64,000 nt of DNA, from the NCBI GenBank assembly GCA_032718565.1, contig JAVGVS010000012.1:4536450-4600449 (forward strand), given 5' to 3'. The stretch is from Distichodus sexfasciatus. Taxonomy: Eukaryota > Chordata > Actinopteri > Characiformes > Distichodontidae. Both the position numbers and the translations under genes were made by a program. The notes beneath the pieces are model-generated. The model ran no database searches and was not told the origin of the DNA. It saw nothing but the letters and a program-made list of their open reading frames with translations. Position 1 is the stretch's first letter, and every line of letters starts with the position of its first letter. Below are positions 39,801 through 51,100 of this stretch, in pieces.

Positions 39801-42365
39801 GGTGCACCAATTTTAGATCAATGCAGGCTTTAATAATAATCTACAATTAAAATGCATTAGTACAACAAAAGATGAACAACAAAATTAAATTAACTCTTAC
39901 TCTGGCATGTTTTGCCATCTGGCCTCAGTGTGAAGTTTTTTCTACATTTACACATATAGGAGTCTTGAATGTTCACACATATGTGTTCACAGCCATGATC
40001 ATCATTTGCACAAGGGTCAAGTCCTGTAGGACACATGAGAAATTAGAAACCCCTTTTAGGAAGAAATTATCTGTTAATAGATTATTTACTCACTGGTACA
40101 CCTCTTGCCATCTGGTTTGAGAATAAACCCTTTCTTGCACCTGCAAATGTAGGACTCCGGTGTGTTTATGCAGTCGTGTTCACAGCCGTGATTGCCAAGA
40201 TCGCAGAAATCTATCCCTAGTATTAGAAACAACACATGAACATATGCAATCAGTGCTGATGCAGATAATTATATGGAAGTATTATAACTTCTTGATGAAC
40301 ATATAAGAGAGGGAGAGACAGGGCAAGTGAGAAATGGACACACTGCGACATGTCTTCCCATCTTCCTCCAACTCAAAGGTCGGTCTACAGCGGCACTCGT
40401 ACGAGTCTCCCACATTTGCACAAATGTGACTGCAGCCGTGATCCACTGTGGCACACATGTCTATTGCTGAAAGCAGATCCAGAGTTACATACTGTACATA
40501 ACAAATTTAAAATGTAATGTAATAAAAAAAAATCTGTTCATTTTTTGTCATTGTGTCATCATGATTTGAGACAGATTTTCTATATAGGATAGACAAGACT
40601 GTTAAGTGTTGGTCCCTTTAAGGGGTAAGGTCATTTTGTATTTCCTTTAATCAGTTAGTGTTCCATTTTTCAAAACTGCTCTTCATAACTCATTGCCTTC
40701 AGCTCTGATATTCACATAACATCTCTGATTAACATGTGCTGCTACTGCATCTGGAAACCAGCTGCCAGAATCCATAATGCATGTATCTTGGGGGTATATA
40801 AAGGTCAGCAGTGAATTAGTTATTTAAATGTTTTAACAGGTGTGACTGTTTTGAAAAGGCAAGAAGTAACTTCTTCACACACTCGGTGCTCAACACAGGT
40901 GAACCTCAGAAATGCCTTCTAAAGACAGCAAATTAGCAAACATCTGTTTATTTTGAGATAATGACGTCGAAAAAGGATTGCAGTATGACTGATCTTAAGT
41001 GAATTTACTACATTTTGGAGAGAGCCACTAGCAGATACTTCAGTGTGTTTTTGCAGGTGTGTTGGACCTGTAGAATAGTGAGCTCACCAGCACAGGATTT
41101 CCCATCAGGCTGCAGGAGGAACCCTTTATGGCACCGACACACGTAGGAAACACGAGTGCTCACACAGACATGCTGACACTGATGATCTGCCACCAAACAA
41201 TGATCTACATCTATATGCAGACATAAACAAACACCACAAAATATATATTTATATGAACTATTTTTGCGAATAAAGTTTCAGTATTAATGAAACACTACCT
41301 GATTCATCATCACCAGTAATTATAATTAGTAAAGCTATTTGGAACAGGTCAGAAGAAAATGTAACACATCTGAACCTGTGATTTACAATTCAAGCATTAA
41401 GGGGATATGAAAAACTCTGATGCAAATTCATTGGAAATCTGACATTTGGCAAACTGAAATCTCTTTCATGCATGCTTTTATTTCCCTCATGCTTTTGTCA
41501 TCTTTGATGCAGTCTACAGTACTCATAACTGACCTGCACATAGCGTGGAGTTGAAGACAGATAGCAGCGTGTTAATCTGACTGAAATTGGCCACCAGGAA
41601 AACATGCCCAGAATGAGGTTTGCTCCCGATTGCTCTTAGAGTCATCATGTCAACTCGACCCACCCCCACGGCAAAGATCTCAATCCCGGCCTGGTGTGCC
41701 AATCCTGCCTGCTCATCCACGGTGTCCTGTGGCCGTCCGTCCGTCACTACCATGGCAACACGCGACACCCCGAACTCTGGTGCCCGGGCCCCGTGAGCTA
41801 CTGAAAAGGCCTCTTCTCGCAGGTACTCCAAGGCCAGCCCCGTCATGGTGCCTGATGCCAGGTGCTCCATCTGACTGATGGCTCTCTGCACATCCTCCTT
41901 TCTGTAGAAGGCATCCAGGAAGAACTCGTTTTGCACCACGCTGCCGTACTGCAGCAGGCCCACCCGTGTCCTGTTCTGCCCCACCTCCAGGAGCTGCACC
42001 ATGTCCCTGATGAAGGTTTTCACCCTCTCATAGTCTTCGGGTCGGATGCTGCGTGAACTGTCAATCACAAAGACAAAATCCAAGGCCTTCCCTTTACAGG
42101 GGCTGGCTGAAAAAGCACAGAAAATAAATCATGGAATAAGAGATCAGTAAGTCTTGGAAGAGTCAGAACAAGAATAGATTTTAGAAGGAGGACTGGTCCC
42201 TAGACAGCCGTCTGAAACAACTGCGTGTGTGTGTGTGTTACCTGGTTGGCGGGCTTTGACTACAGTTTTTGGACGTCTCTCGGACAGATGTGAGGGTTGT
42301 TTTTCCTGAGCAGAACACACACAGCAGCACAGCAGCACGAACAACAAGGCCACTGGGATCTTCAT
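33435..42365 (-). CDS. matn2: Matrilin-2-type matrix protein, 751 aa, complete
   Basis: Twelve minus-strand coding exons join in frame to 2256 bases: 42242-42365, 41534-42106, 41088-41210, 40344-40466, 40094-40216, 39901-40023, 39288-39410, 38921-39043, 36988-37110, 36281-36673 with 35124-35282, 33792-33881, 33435-33490 (TAA). Domains: signal peptide (1-20), VWA1 (about 46-232), seven EGF repeats of 41 residues (233-519), VWA2 (520-703), coiled coil (707-751). Matrilins are secreted oligomeric adaptors that link collagen fibrils, proteoglycans and other matrix parts; the coiled coil makes trimers or tetramers. Both VWA domains keep the MIDAS DxSxS (DSSRS, DGSKS) and TDGR motifs. matn2 is chosen because laptm4b lies directly upstream in the same orientation, as on human 8q22, and because the EGF array is long. 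It has seven EGFs against ten in human and no unique segment before the coiled coil, so it is 200 residues shorter than human MATN2. Confidence 0.9.
34399..34735. mobile_element. Cluster of tRNA-derived SINE pieces in matn2 intron
   Basis: Positions 34399-34474 and 34485-34620 belong to the family of 39465-39723 (both carry aaggtaccactgag and tcatgagcaagg). A CTTT run follows. Positions 34645-34735 on the minus strand carry a second tRNA-like head with A box (tggcctagtggtagg) and B box (ggttcaaatcc). Confidence 0.6.
35124..36673 (-). other. matn2: matn2 second VWA domain (two exons)
   Basis: Exons 36281-36673 and 35124-35282 encode PECRDGAVDLMLVLDGSKS through FQTCEG, flanked by the two cysteines that close a matrilin VWA domain. 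The MIDAS residues DGSKS, the Thr of GSRTG and the Asp of FTDGR are intact, so metal-dependent ligand binding should be possible. The 998-base intron between the exons includes an ATCG-rich dispersed repeat at 35925-36260. Confidence 0.9.
35310..35375 (-). mobile_element. Retroposon 3' tail fragment
   Basis: The reverse of the 10762-10862 tail: tcaagattcaagatgcttta, tttgtcacgtgcaaattata and caggtacaacatgcagtgaa follow in order. Confidence 0.6.
37111..38920 (-). other. matn2: matn2 intron (1.8 kb), no further EGF exon
   Basis: The largest gap inside the EGF array. I looked for more 123-base EGF exons on the minus strand and saw none. Positions 37850-38060 hold the repeat also found at 14570-14940. 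Confidence 0.55.
39465..39723 (+). mobile_element. tRNA-derived SINE in matn2 intron between EGF exons
   Basis: The head has an A box (tagcgtaacagttagg) and a B box (ccagttcgaatccc), followed by aaggtaccactgaggtactc and a tail gtgtgttcacaaagacaaa. It is antisense to matn2 and lies in the 490-base intron 39411-39900. Confidence 0.8.
40467..41087 (-). other. matn2: matn2 intron between EGF1 and EGF2
   Basis: A 621-base intron with good splice borders and nothing recognisable in it. The 323-base intron 41211-41533 is likewise empty. Confidence 0.55.
41534..42106 (-). other. matn2: matn2 first VWA domain (single exon)
   Basis: One 573-base exon encodes the whole first VWA domain from PCKGKALDFVFVIDSSRS to STLCAG. 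MIDAS residues are present (DSSRS, GTMTG, VVTDGRPQD). The domain being in one exon while VWA2 is split over two matches matrilin gene structure. Confidence 0.9.
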
Positions 42366-43140
42366 TGCAGTCAGCTAGTAAACTGAACAAAAACAACACT
42401 CACAACAAATGAAAAATGTAAAAAATGATTATATATACAAAAACAGACACATCTTGCATGTTGGGAGGTACGTCCATTGACTCCCATTATTACCTAACGT
42501 AAATAATATTTCACATTTACCTAAGTCTAAGCACTTCTTGACTTTATCATATAAAATCTGGAACGTTTTCCTTAATAAAATATCCTCACAATACCACAAA
42601 AATCTGCCAAATGATTTTAGGGGGACACACACACACATTTACACAGAACAATAAACTTAACTCCCTGAACAGAGCTAAAAACACACTTTCAAAACAATAA
42701 CTCTGAGAACGATTTTCCAGAAAACCTCACTAAGTCAAAAATACAAAAATGACCCGAGGATCGTATCTGACCTGAATGTCATAATAGACATTGTTCAGTA
42801 TTTTGTTAAAATTGCGTATAAAATACACATTTACAGCGAATCGAACTTTTCCTTCACCAGCTCTTAAATGTCAAATCAACCTGACGGGACGTTGTTCAGA
42901 CTTTCAGCGCCATCATTAATCTCACCTCGGTGTAAACAGCTTGTTATCCGCTGATGACTTTTCATGATGGAAACATGGAAACTGTGCTGCGAATTCAGAT
43001 CATTTCGTACACAAGAGGCAGGTGTTGACGCACATAAAACAAAACAGAGATGAACATAAGAGTTTACACTCACCTGAGATTAACTGTAATCAGAAGTGTC
43101 GCGCAGGAGTCGGGTTTAGCGATGCACTCAGTCAGAGGTT
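42366..43140 (-). other. matn2: matn2 5'UTR exons and first intron
   Basis: The ATG exon has an upstream acceptor at 42383-42384, leaving a 17-base leader in this exon. A good donor (CAG/GTGAGT type) at 43074 suggests a noncoding first exon just upstream, and the TC-rich tract at 43221-43253 would then be in the promoter. The intron in between (42383-43073) shows no gene. The transcription start is not directly visible. Confidence 0.45.
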
Positions 43141-43219
43141 CAAAACTTTTCTGTGTTGACGTATAACGTATAAAGTTAAACTCGCATCCAGATGTTCTTG
43201 CTTTCCCGCCCACAAGATG

Positions 43220-43220
<1 letters not shown>

Positions 43221-43253
<33 letters not shown>
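43221..43253 (+). repeat. (TC)n microsatellite near matn2 5' end
   Basis: About 16 uninterrupted TC units upstream of the proposed matn2 first exon. GA/TC tracts can act as nucleosome-poor promoter elements, but this may be a plain microsatellite. Confidence 0.9.
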
Positions 43254-43255
<2 letters not shown>

Positions 43256-43325
43256 AAGTCACTTCACTAAGCCACGGTGTCTATTAATGTTAATTATTAG
43301 GAATAAAGGCACGCTTAGTGATGAT

Positions 43326-43570
43326 TAGTCAAAGTAAACTTTATTGTCATCTCAGCTATATACTGTACAGATATACAGAGAGACGAGACGACGTGGCTCC
43401 AGTTTTTACAGTGCAATAGGAAATAAGGAACAAAGAACAAATAATGCACACAGAATAAACAATATATAAATAGAATACAAAATATACATTTTAAACTAGA
43501 AATGGAGTATTAAATATAACTTTAAACTAGAACTAGAAGTAGAAAGAGAGACAATTTGGATGCAGTATTA
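43326..43570 (+). mobile_element. 3' end of a retroposon (tttattgtcatct family), between matn2 and laptm4b
   Basis: Begins aaagtaaactttattgtcat and continues with gacgagacgacg. The same words recur at 5027-5195 and 61586-61690, so this is a dispersed retroposon tail, here in the AATAAA-on-minus sense. The rest of 43141-44120 shows no gene. Confidence 0.7.
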
Positions 43571-44140
43571 CCTACAAAAGTGGAAATTGACTTTTACACT
43601 GGATGTGCAGGAGGTTAGAAACAGTTATAATATGAAAAATTCTATATCCAGTCTATTAATAAAACAGTATCTCTTAAAAAGTATGACCAACGATTAAGTT
43701 TGTGCAGATATTTTAACAGTAGTGGAGAACCAGAGTCTGTGCAATATTTTTCAATAATTTGTGCAGTAACAGTTAGTTAGAAAGGGATCAGTGATATATA
43801 CATTCACTGTTCAATGTTCAATGTTTATTAAGGATAATCCTCAATACTTTCACCGAAATCGGCCATTTAAAAAAAGTCAAAAGATAAATGTTTCAATTTG
43901 ATTTTAAAAAATATTCACATATATGAAAGATATAAATGGAAAATTAAAACTCAAAACTGTGTCTTAAGTCTCCACATTCTGACACAAAAATAATGTTACA
44001 TGTGTCTGGCAGGCACAATGTTTACCATTAGCTGTAAGGCACATAGGAGAAGAGTACTGGATCATGGTTCTGGAATGAATGATGGTTTAAAATAGCATTC
44101 AAACACGATAAAACTCATTAGAGATTCAGAGAAGAATATC

Positions 44141-44146
44141 TTTATT
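44141..44146 (-). terminator. laptm4b: laptm4b poly(A) signal
   Basis: A minus-strand AATAAA (TTTATT on +) lies 975 bases past the laptm4b stop and is followed on that strand by a T/G-rich run. The interval 44147-45120 has no other gene and is read as the laptm4b 3'UTR. Confidence 0.6.
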
Positions 44147-45120
44147 TCACAAAGATGTAATAAGACACACAGATTTCACCACCTACTGCTGAGGCTGTTG
44201 TGCACACACACGTTATCTAAACGGTTTTAAGCCATTTTACAGTTTAAAAAACATTTCATGACAAAGCAGTGCTAAATATGAAATTGTCAAAATATAACAC
44301 ACAAGAATGGAATCACCTCATGTTCCTATATTTCTTGACCCTTGGAATAACTAAGGATGGGGAATGAATACTAACACATGACACTGTAGTGGATGTGATA
44401 TTTTAACATTTGGTGTTAGGCCTAGTAAAACGCAATTTACAACAAGTGATCAAAATGATATATAACAACCCAAAGACACCTTTCAACTGAATTTAAAAAT
44501 TCTTCCAGTGTGAAACAGTTGTGGAACCACCAAATCTTTTCCCACACTTGTCTTGCACTGCATAACCTTCACAAGATTTATAATTACATACGATTCACAA
44601 ACAATAAACCTTTAAAACTAGTGCAAAGTGCATTTAAGTGAGCCAGGCTACCTTAAGTACTTTTCTTTGGAATAGTGACTCCACATCAAACCATTCTTTC
44701 TAAAGTGCAATGACAAGAAGTAACTGGTAATAACTGTACACACACGATAAATGACAAATTCATCAGTAAGGAGATGTGAAGGAATGTCATTATAAGACTC
44801 TTACTGTCAAAGTCAAGGAGACTGAACAGCACTGCAGCTTTGTGTTTAACCTCAAACAATGAAACCAATTTTTAATATTTAATCATGCATTAACCATATC
44901 TGTATTTCAGTATACAGATAATAGGCATACCCTAAAGCAGAATACAGAAGTGAACTGTATGAATCAATAGTCAGCGGTCATTTAGGTCTCTTTAAAACCA
45001 TGTGCACACTGTCTCTGCTAATGGTAGTTAAATTTTCAATGTTTTAGTACAAAAGAAAAGACTTTATTTCAGGATAGGCTGGAGGAATGTATTCAGTAGA
45101 TCAGAATGTATTGTTTTAAC

Positions 45121-48100
45121 TCAGGTCAGCATGAATGGTGGTGGAGGTGGGGACAGCTTGGCTGGGACTGCGATTGTGTCGTCATATGTGGGCAACAGCA
45201 CCTGTCATTCAAACAACAAAATAAGAGCAATTAGTAATGAAGAGTTTAACAAGTAATACATAAACAGCACATCAAAAACAGGTCTTTGTGGAGTCTAAGC
45301 CAATCTGAACAAAACCAAAGACCTAGGCAGTCCTGCCTGTAACAACAGGATTGTTAGAAGTTAGTTGTGTTGTTTCAAACCGGACAGTAAAAGTGGCAAC
45401 ACTGCCTCCCCTGTGAAATGCTTCCATGCATCATTCATACCTTCTTCACCGAGAGAATGAAGTCATGGAAGACAATACCACCTTGGCAGGTCTTGTAATG
45501 AACTGCAGATACATATACGACATATTGCCCTTTTTTGGTTGACGTGCTCGATAACATCAACTAATCGCTGCAGCTCTAATATGTATATACAATACAGTGT
45601 ATATATGACTTATGACTATATAAACTTGGTGTGGGGATTTAGAGAGCAGTAACACAGTAAGACTGCAGTGTAAGTGAGATCATCCTGCAGTTTGCGTCTC
45701 CACATGGTTTGAGCAGATCAAGTTGACGCGTAGGTTGATGCTCTAAGAAGTGAAACTAGATACTGTGTGAAAAACCTTAAGGAGCAGTGGAGTTCTACAC
45801 GTTACTGATTTGAGATCAAATTGTGAAACATCCTAAAGTTGATTCTAACTCTACTTGTCTTCAAAAGCTGCAGTTCCAGACTGCATATAATTCTCTAAAA
45901 GTGACATCAGCGGCTGGCCGGGGAGAGGGCATGTTGGTTCTTACTGTACTAGAGCATCCAGCGTGGGTGATGCGGATAACAGAATCGCATTACTGCAGTA
46001 TTTCTCCCACCACACCACACCAGAACCCTCAGCAAACATGAAGCCCTGCTGGATCTTGTGACTGCTGATGGGTTTAGCAGTGCGGAGCTACAGCCTCAAC
46101 ACACTTCCTCTTTCCTTCCTTCTGCCTAAAGACTTTAGTGGTACAGAGAAGCAGATGTTACTGCCCCCACACCTGTATGAGACACTCATCTCTTCTCCCT
46201 TTTACTACTCTCCTATTTTCTTTTCTTAACTGTATTTCCAAGGAAAGTGAGTGATTATTTGTCATTGTGAACACATCACAGCACAGCACACAGTGCACCA
46301 CAACGAAATGTGACCTCTGCATCTTACCCATCCGTGAAGGAGCAGTGGGCAGCTAACATAGGCAGTGCCCGGGGAGCAGTGCTTGGGGACAGTACCTTGC
46401 TCATGAGCACCTCAATGGTAACTTTACCGGTCCTGGATTCAAACCGGCGACCTTCTGATAACGGGGCAAACACCCTAACCGTTATGCCACCATCTTCTCT
46501 AGTTCTTCTAGTTTTTTTTCTTTCTTATCCTTTTGATGTAGTTTCTCATATGGTTATATTGCTTTCTTTCTTCACTTCCTTCAGATTTTATAATCCATAT
46601 TCCAGATTCTAATCTGTGACGTGTGCTGTAACTTGTGATGAATATTTTCTTTCATCTTGATTTTTAACTTCCATTCGTCCTTTTCTTATCTTGTCTTTGC
46701 CACTTTCTATTAACACTCAGCTGTCTAGACACATTCCTTTTTCTTTCTTTTTATTAATTTGCTCAATAAATGAATAAATTATTCTGATAGTGTGATCAAA
46801 ATAGGTTTTAGTATCATATACTATAACTGATTAGATGTAAGTCAATAACAAAATATAAAATATGATCAAATATGAAAAATAGGTATTGAACCTCTTTTAC
46901 TACTGTTTTACAACAGGAAGTGCTAGATGGTAAAAGACTCTTTCAAAAAAAATCCATGCTTGATCTGATTCTAACCCCGTAGGTGGAGAACCTGCTGACA
47001 GAGTATTTTTTCCACCATATTAAACACTATTAGGCTCAGTGGGTATTTTGTGAATCACTTTACCATATCCAGCTACAGTAAAGACAGAATCAAGGCTGGG
47101 AACCTCCTTTCCAGGGAGTTAGAAAAAAGTATGCGACCAATAACTTTTGGAGAAGATATCTCTATAAAACATCCGTAATTGTGCATAGTTGTGTTGTTCC
47201 AACACGGACAGTAAAAGAGGCAACACCAGAAGCTTGCAGTAGGCGTAACATATGGCGTCCGTGTCACTGTGTTTAATCACTGAGAAAACATTTTCTAAAT
47301 TATGTAAAAAAGGAGCACAGTGTAGGCAACATAAAGACCTAAGGCAGCTGAAGTTGTGAAGAGTGACAAAAGAGTAGACCTCAGTAAAAATTCACCTGCA
47401 TATTCTGTTAACATACTCATTGCATTAATTTCAGTCAATATCGCTTCGCATGCAGTTTTGTTCATTCCTGTTAAAATCCTGTGAGAACAATGCAGTGGTC
47501 AAACTCACCGTGGTGTCATTTGTGTTGGTGACATAGACCAGGACATCTGCAGTTCTCCCTCTAACATACCTGTAGCAGCTCCACACACACACCATCAAAT
47601 AGGCCTGAAGAGGCAAAATTTAGCAACATTACAACTGAGCTGGTGACAAAAAATACAACATACCAATAAAACAGCAGAAATCAAACATATTACATACAAA
47701 TATACAAAAAGTATTAGTGGTAGGGTTCCAATTTCTATGGTACAGAATGTCCAAACTTTATCATTTCTATCTTGTTCCTTTTTTAAATAAATATGTGGAA
47801 AAGTGTCAATGTCAGTAGCAGTGTTAATTTTGTTAACGGAAAGTATGAAATTATTCGTCAAACACCTTTTTTGTGAATACAATGAGACACCGACAAGCTG
47901 AAAGATCTTTAATGAGTTAAACAGAACTTTGTTAATGAAGTCATGACTAAATAGGTACATTTCACTAACAAGATGAGACAGAACAAACGTTTTCTCATGG
48001 ACTGTCAGAAATTCAAAATGCATCAAGTTTGTCAAAATATTCAAGCAATGCAAAGCCATTTTCATGGTAATTGTGTATCTGGTAGAGACCTTAAAGATTA

Positions 48101-51100
48101 AGATGCAGGTGATGAAGAGCAGGACGATTAAGACCAGGCACACACTGCACATGGACGTGATCTCCTCTTTGTAGGGAAAGTTGGCTGGCTGTGAAGAGGA
48201 GAAAAAGAGAAGGTCATCATGCTGTTTAGATTTCGCTTCCATTTGTTAGCTTTTTAAAAAAAATCATAACTGAGATCACAATTCTCTGGCAGATTTTCTT
48301 TTTCAAATTTAAACGTTTATTGTAATGAACCAGCAAACTGTGATGCAGTGTAGCAAAAAGGGAGAGGGAGACAGCATGCTTGAAATTTTGCACAGAAAAG
48401 TATGGTGTAATTTTTGTGCCTAAATAAATGCACATTCTTCCAATATGAAGCCAAAAGAAGCAACAAGAAGACAAGACGTTTTGGGTTACTTGAACATTTT
48501 CGGAACATTTTCAGTGTCATGTTGACGTATGCATTCTACTGACTTCCTTCCAATATAATCTAACAAAATATGCACATTGAAAATAATATATTCATTAAAT
48601 ACATCCCTAATCTATTCAGAAAGATTAACAGCAATTGAATGAATTAGTGTGATTGTGAAGAAATTTTGCTTGTGAAAGTTCCACTGCACGCTCAGAATTT
48701 TGGCACAAATATAACTTCACTGAAAAGTAGCAGTGCTTATGTTGACACGCTAAATTTAAAAATGAGATCGCATTGAAGTGTGAATCGAGAGCACAATTTT
48801 ATTAGGATTAATCATGCAGCCCTATGTTACAGGGTAATGTTAGATGGTATATGTCAAATTAACCAGTCCAAATCTCACCAGCTGCTGCAGGTAGTCCTGA
48901 ATGGTGTTGGGGTAGACGACCACACTGACTGCCACCAGCGCATTCAGAGCAAAATCAAAGACTTGGTAGGAGAAGAATGGAATGATCCAAGCAGCATGGA
49001 GCTGAGTTGGGGATATGTCATAATGATTTAATCATTCACAAATATGAAATTAACACCACTATTATAAAGTGTCACAACATAGAACTATAGTGCATGAGAT
49101 AACACTAAATCAATAAATCAATATCAAAATCAGCATCAATAAATAAAACAGCTGTTCACAAACTTTTTTCTGCAGTGAGCCTCACTTTCTCTTCACCCAT
49201 CAACATTATTTGTACCTTTTAGTTACTCAAGTTTGGTTTATAATGACATTTGAGCTGAGCTCGAACCATCGCATCTACTGTATATTCCATATATATATAT
49301 TAGACAGAAATGTGTCAAGTATAAACCAAACTTCATTCAGATAATCATCTTTGCTGGAGGTACGGGTGGAAGTTTGGTTGAAACTCGAGTATATGATTAA
49401 TTTGCATTTAAAAAATCATATTAGTTTCCTGATTAATCATGTGCATGAACACATTAATGTTCCCAGTAATACTTTTGACTCTGTATAAAAAAGGTTGTAT
49501 AACTGAACCAGCTCTCTGAGAGAAAAAAACTAAAACATTTGAACATTTGTTTGTTTAGAATGGAATTACAGCTATGAGACTGCCACTCTTAGTCAATTTT
49601 CAATGTATTTCATTTGCCTTGCTGCACTCCCGTACAATAGCTCTGTGCTCCCTGCTTTGACAACCACTGAAATAAACTAACAGGAACAGAATTTAAACCA
49701 GAAAACTGTTTCAGACATGTGAAAATGGTTTGGTTTACAATGTGGTCAAGTGTACGTTCACTAGCCATCTCAATAAATTCTACAATTTGTGCTACTGTAC
49801 ATTCAAAGCTCCTAAAAGCCCTGCTGACTGTGAAACTCACCTTATAAGCCCCGTAAGTTGCCATACCACTGATGACAATCATAAGTAATGAGACTGCTGT
49901 AGCAATGCACATATCTGGGCAGAAAAAACACAAGCATTAACACTAACCCTACACCTTATTTTTTATATAAGTGTTCATTTTGGATTTGCTGCTCTAGTTG
50001 CCATACATATGCTACTTTCTTATAAAGATTACATTTGCATTCTTGCAGTTTGACTTGCAGTTTTAACAGCTAAACAGCTAAAATTTATTTATGCAGTTCA
50101 GCAATATGGTTAAAAAACACTGCACTATATTTGAAAGTGTTGAAAGTGTACAGTTGTAGCCTGACCTTACTGATTATTTTATATTGTGTTTTTAAACAGC
50201 ACCATCTAAGTCTGTATTAAACAGTGCTGGACTTCAGGCTCTGTCAGCTGTGGAAGTGATGTAACTTTTCGATCGGTCAACGTTGTTCCAACGTGTATTG
50301 GAACAACAAGTCATGGGTAAAGTGTGAGACAAACATAAATTGTGCCAAGAGCTGCTAGGCATAAACCAACAGGATTTTTATATATCTTTTTTTCATCACG
50401 ATTAAATGTTCAAACTACATCAACATATTTTGACTTATTATGTAGAAAGTTATTTTTAATTGACTCCCAGTCTTCTGTGAGGGGCAGTTCTTCAATGTGG
50501 CACACATATACAGAACCAAATCTTTTCATATACATATACTGTATATTGTATGTGTAGTAATATTGCACTTACTGGCATCATCCATGACATCGAGGTCATT
50601 GGCCAGTTCAGCACTGGTCAGGTGATACTGGTCTGGGTCGTTGAGAGCAGTGAGGAGGATGAGGAGGACCACGGCATTGATAAGCTACAAACACATATAG
50701 TGAGAAGACGTTAAAGGCGTTGTACACCATTTTTAAAAAAAGCACACACACAATTTAACAAGACAGTCAAAGCTCTACTGCACTGGGTGAAAGTCTTCAG
50801 TCAAAAATATCCATTGATCATCAAAAGACTACAACTTTGAGAATAAAACCTCTTTTAACTTTAGAAGACTACAAGATAACTAAGCTCATTTTTGCATTTA
50901 TGCTTTACACTTTATCATAATTTAGTATCATGTTATGTTTCCATAATTCAACTTTGCATGGTATCAACACATGCAAGCTTAAATAATAAGTAAGTTGATT
51001 CAGTGATATTATTCGTATCTTTTCTCTTGCATTCTATATGCAGAATGGGCAAGTACAAAGCTGTCCCAGCAAGGGCAAGATCAGTTTTATCTTTAGTTTC

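Larger units (their letters stand above)
36988..41210 (-). other. matn2: matn2 array of seven single-exon EGF repeats
   Basis: Seven exons, each exactly 123 bases and phase 1-1, each encode one EGF module with six cysteines and the DHGC core: 41088-41210, 40344-40466, 40094-40216, 39901-40023, 39288-39410, 38921-39043 and 36988-37110. The exons at 39288 and 38921 are nearly identical (both GMDPCAV-DHGCEHECVN... and ...GFTLR-DGKTCQ), pointing to recent tandem duplication; the one at 39901 is close to them. The first (HCLVADHQCQHVC) and last (LCQMVDHGCDHQC) are the most divergent. Symmetric phases let exons be gained or skipped without frame loss. Confidence 0.92.

Noticed and set aside
47595..48242. 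215-codon - strand frame
   Set aside because: It is laptm4b exon 5 read through into the next intron; the middle is AT-rich intron sequence.
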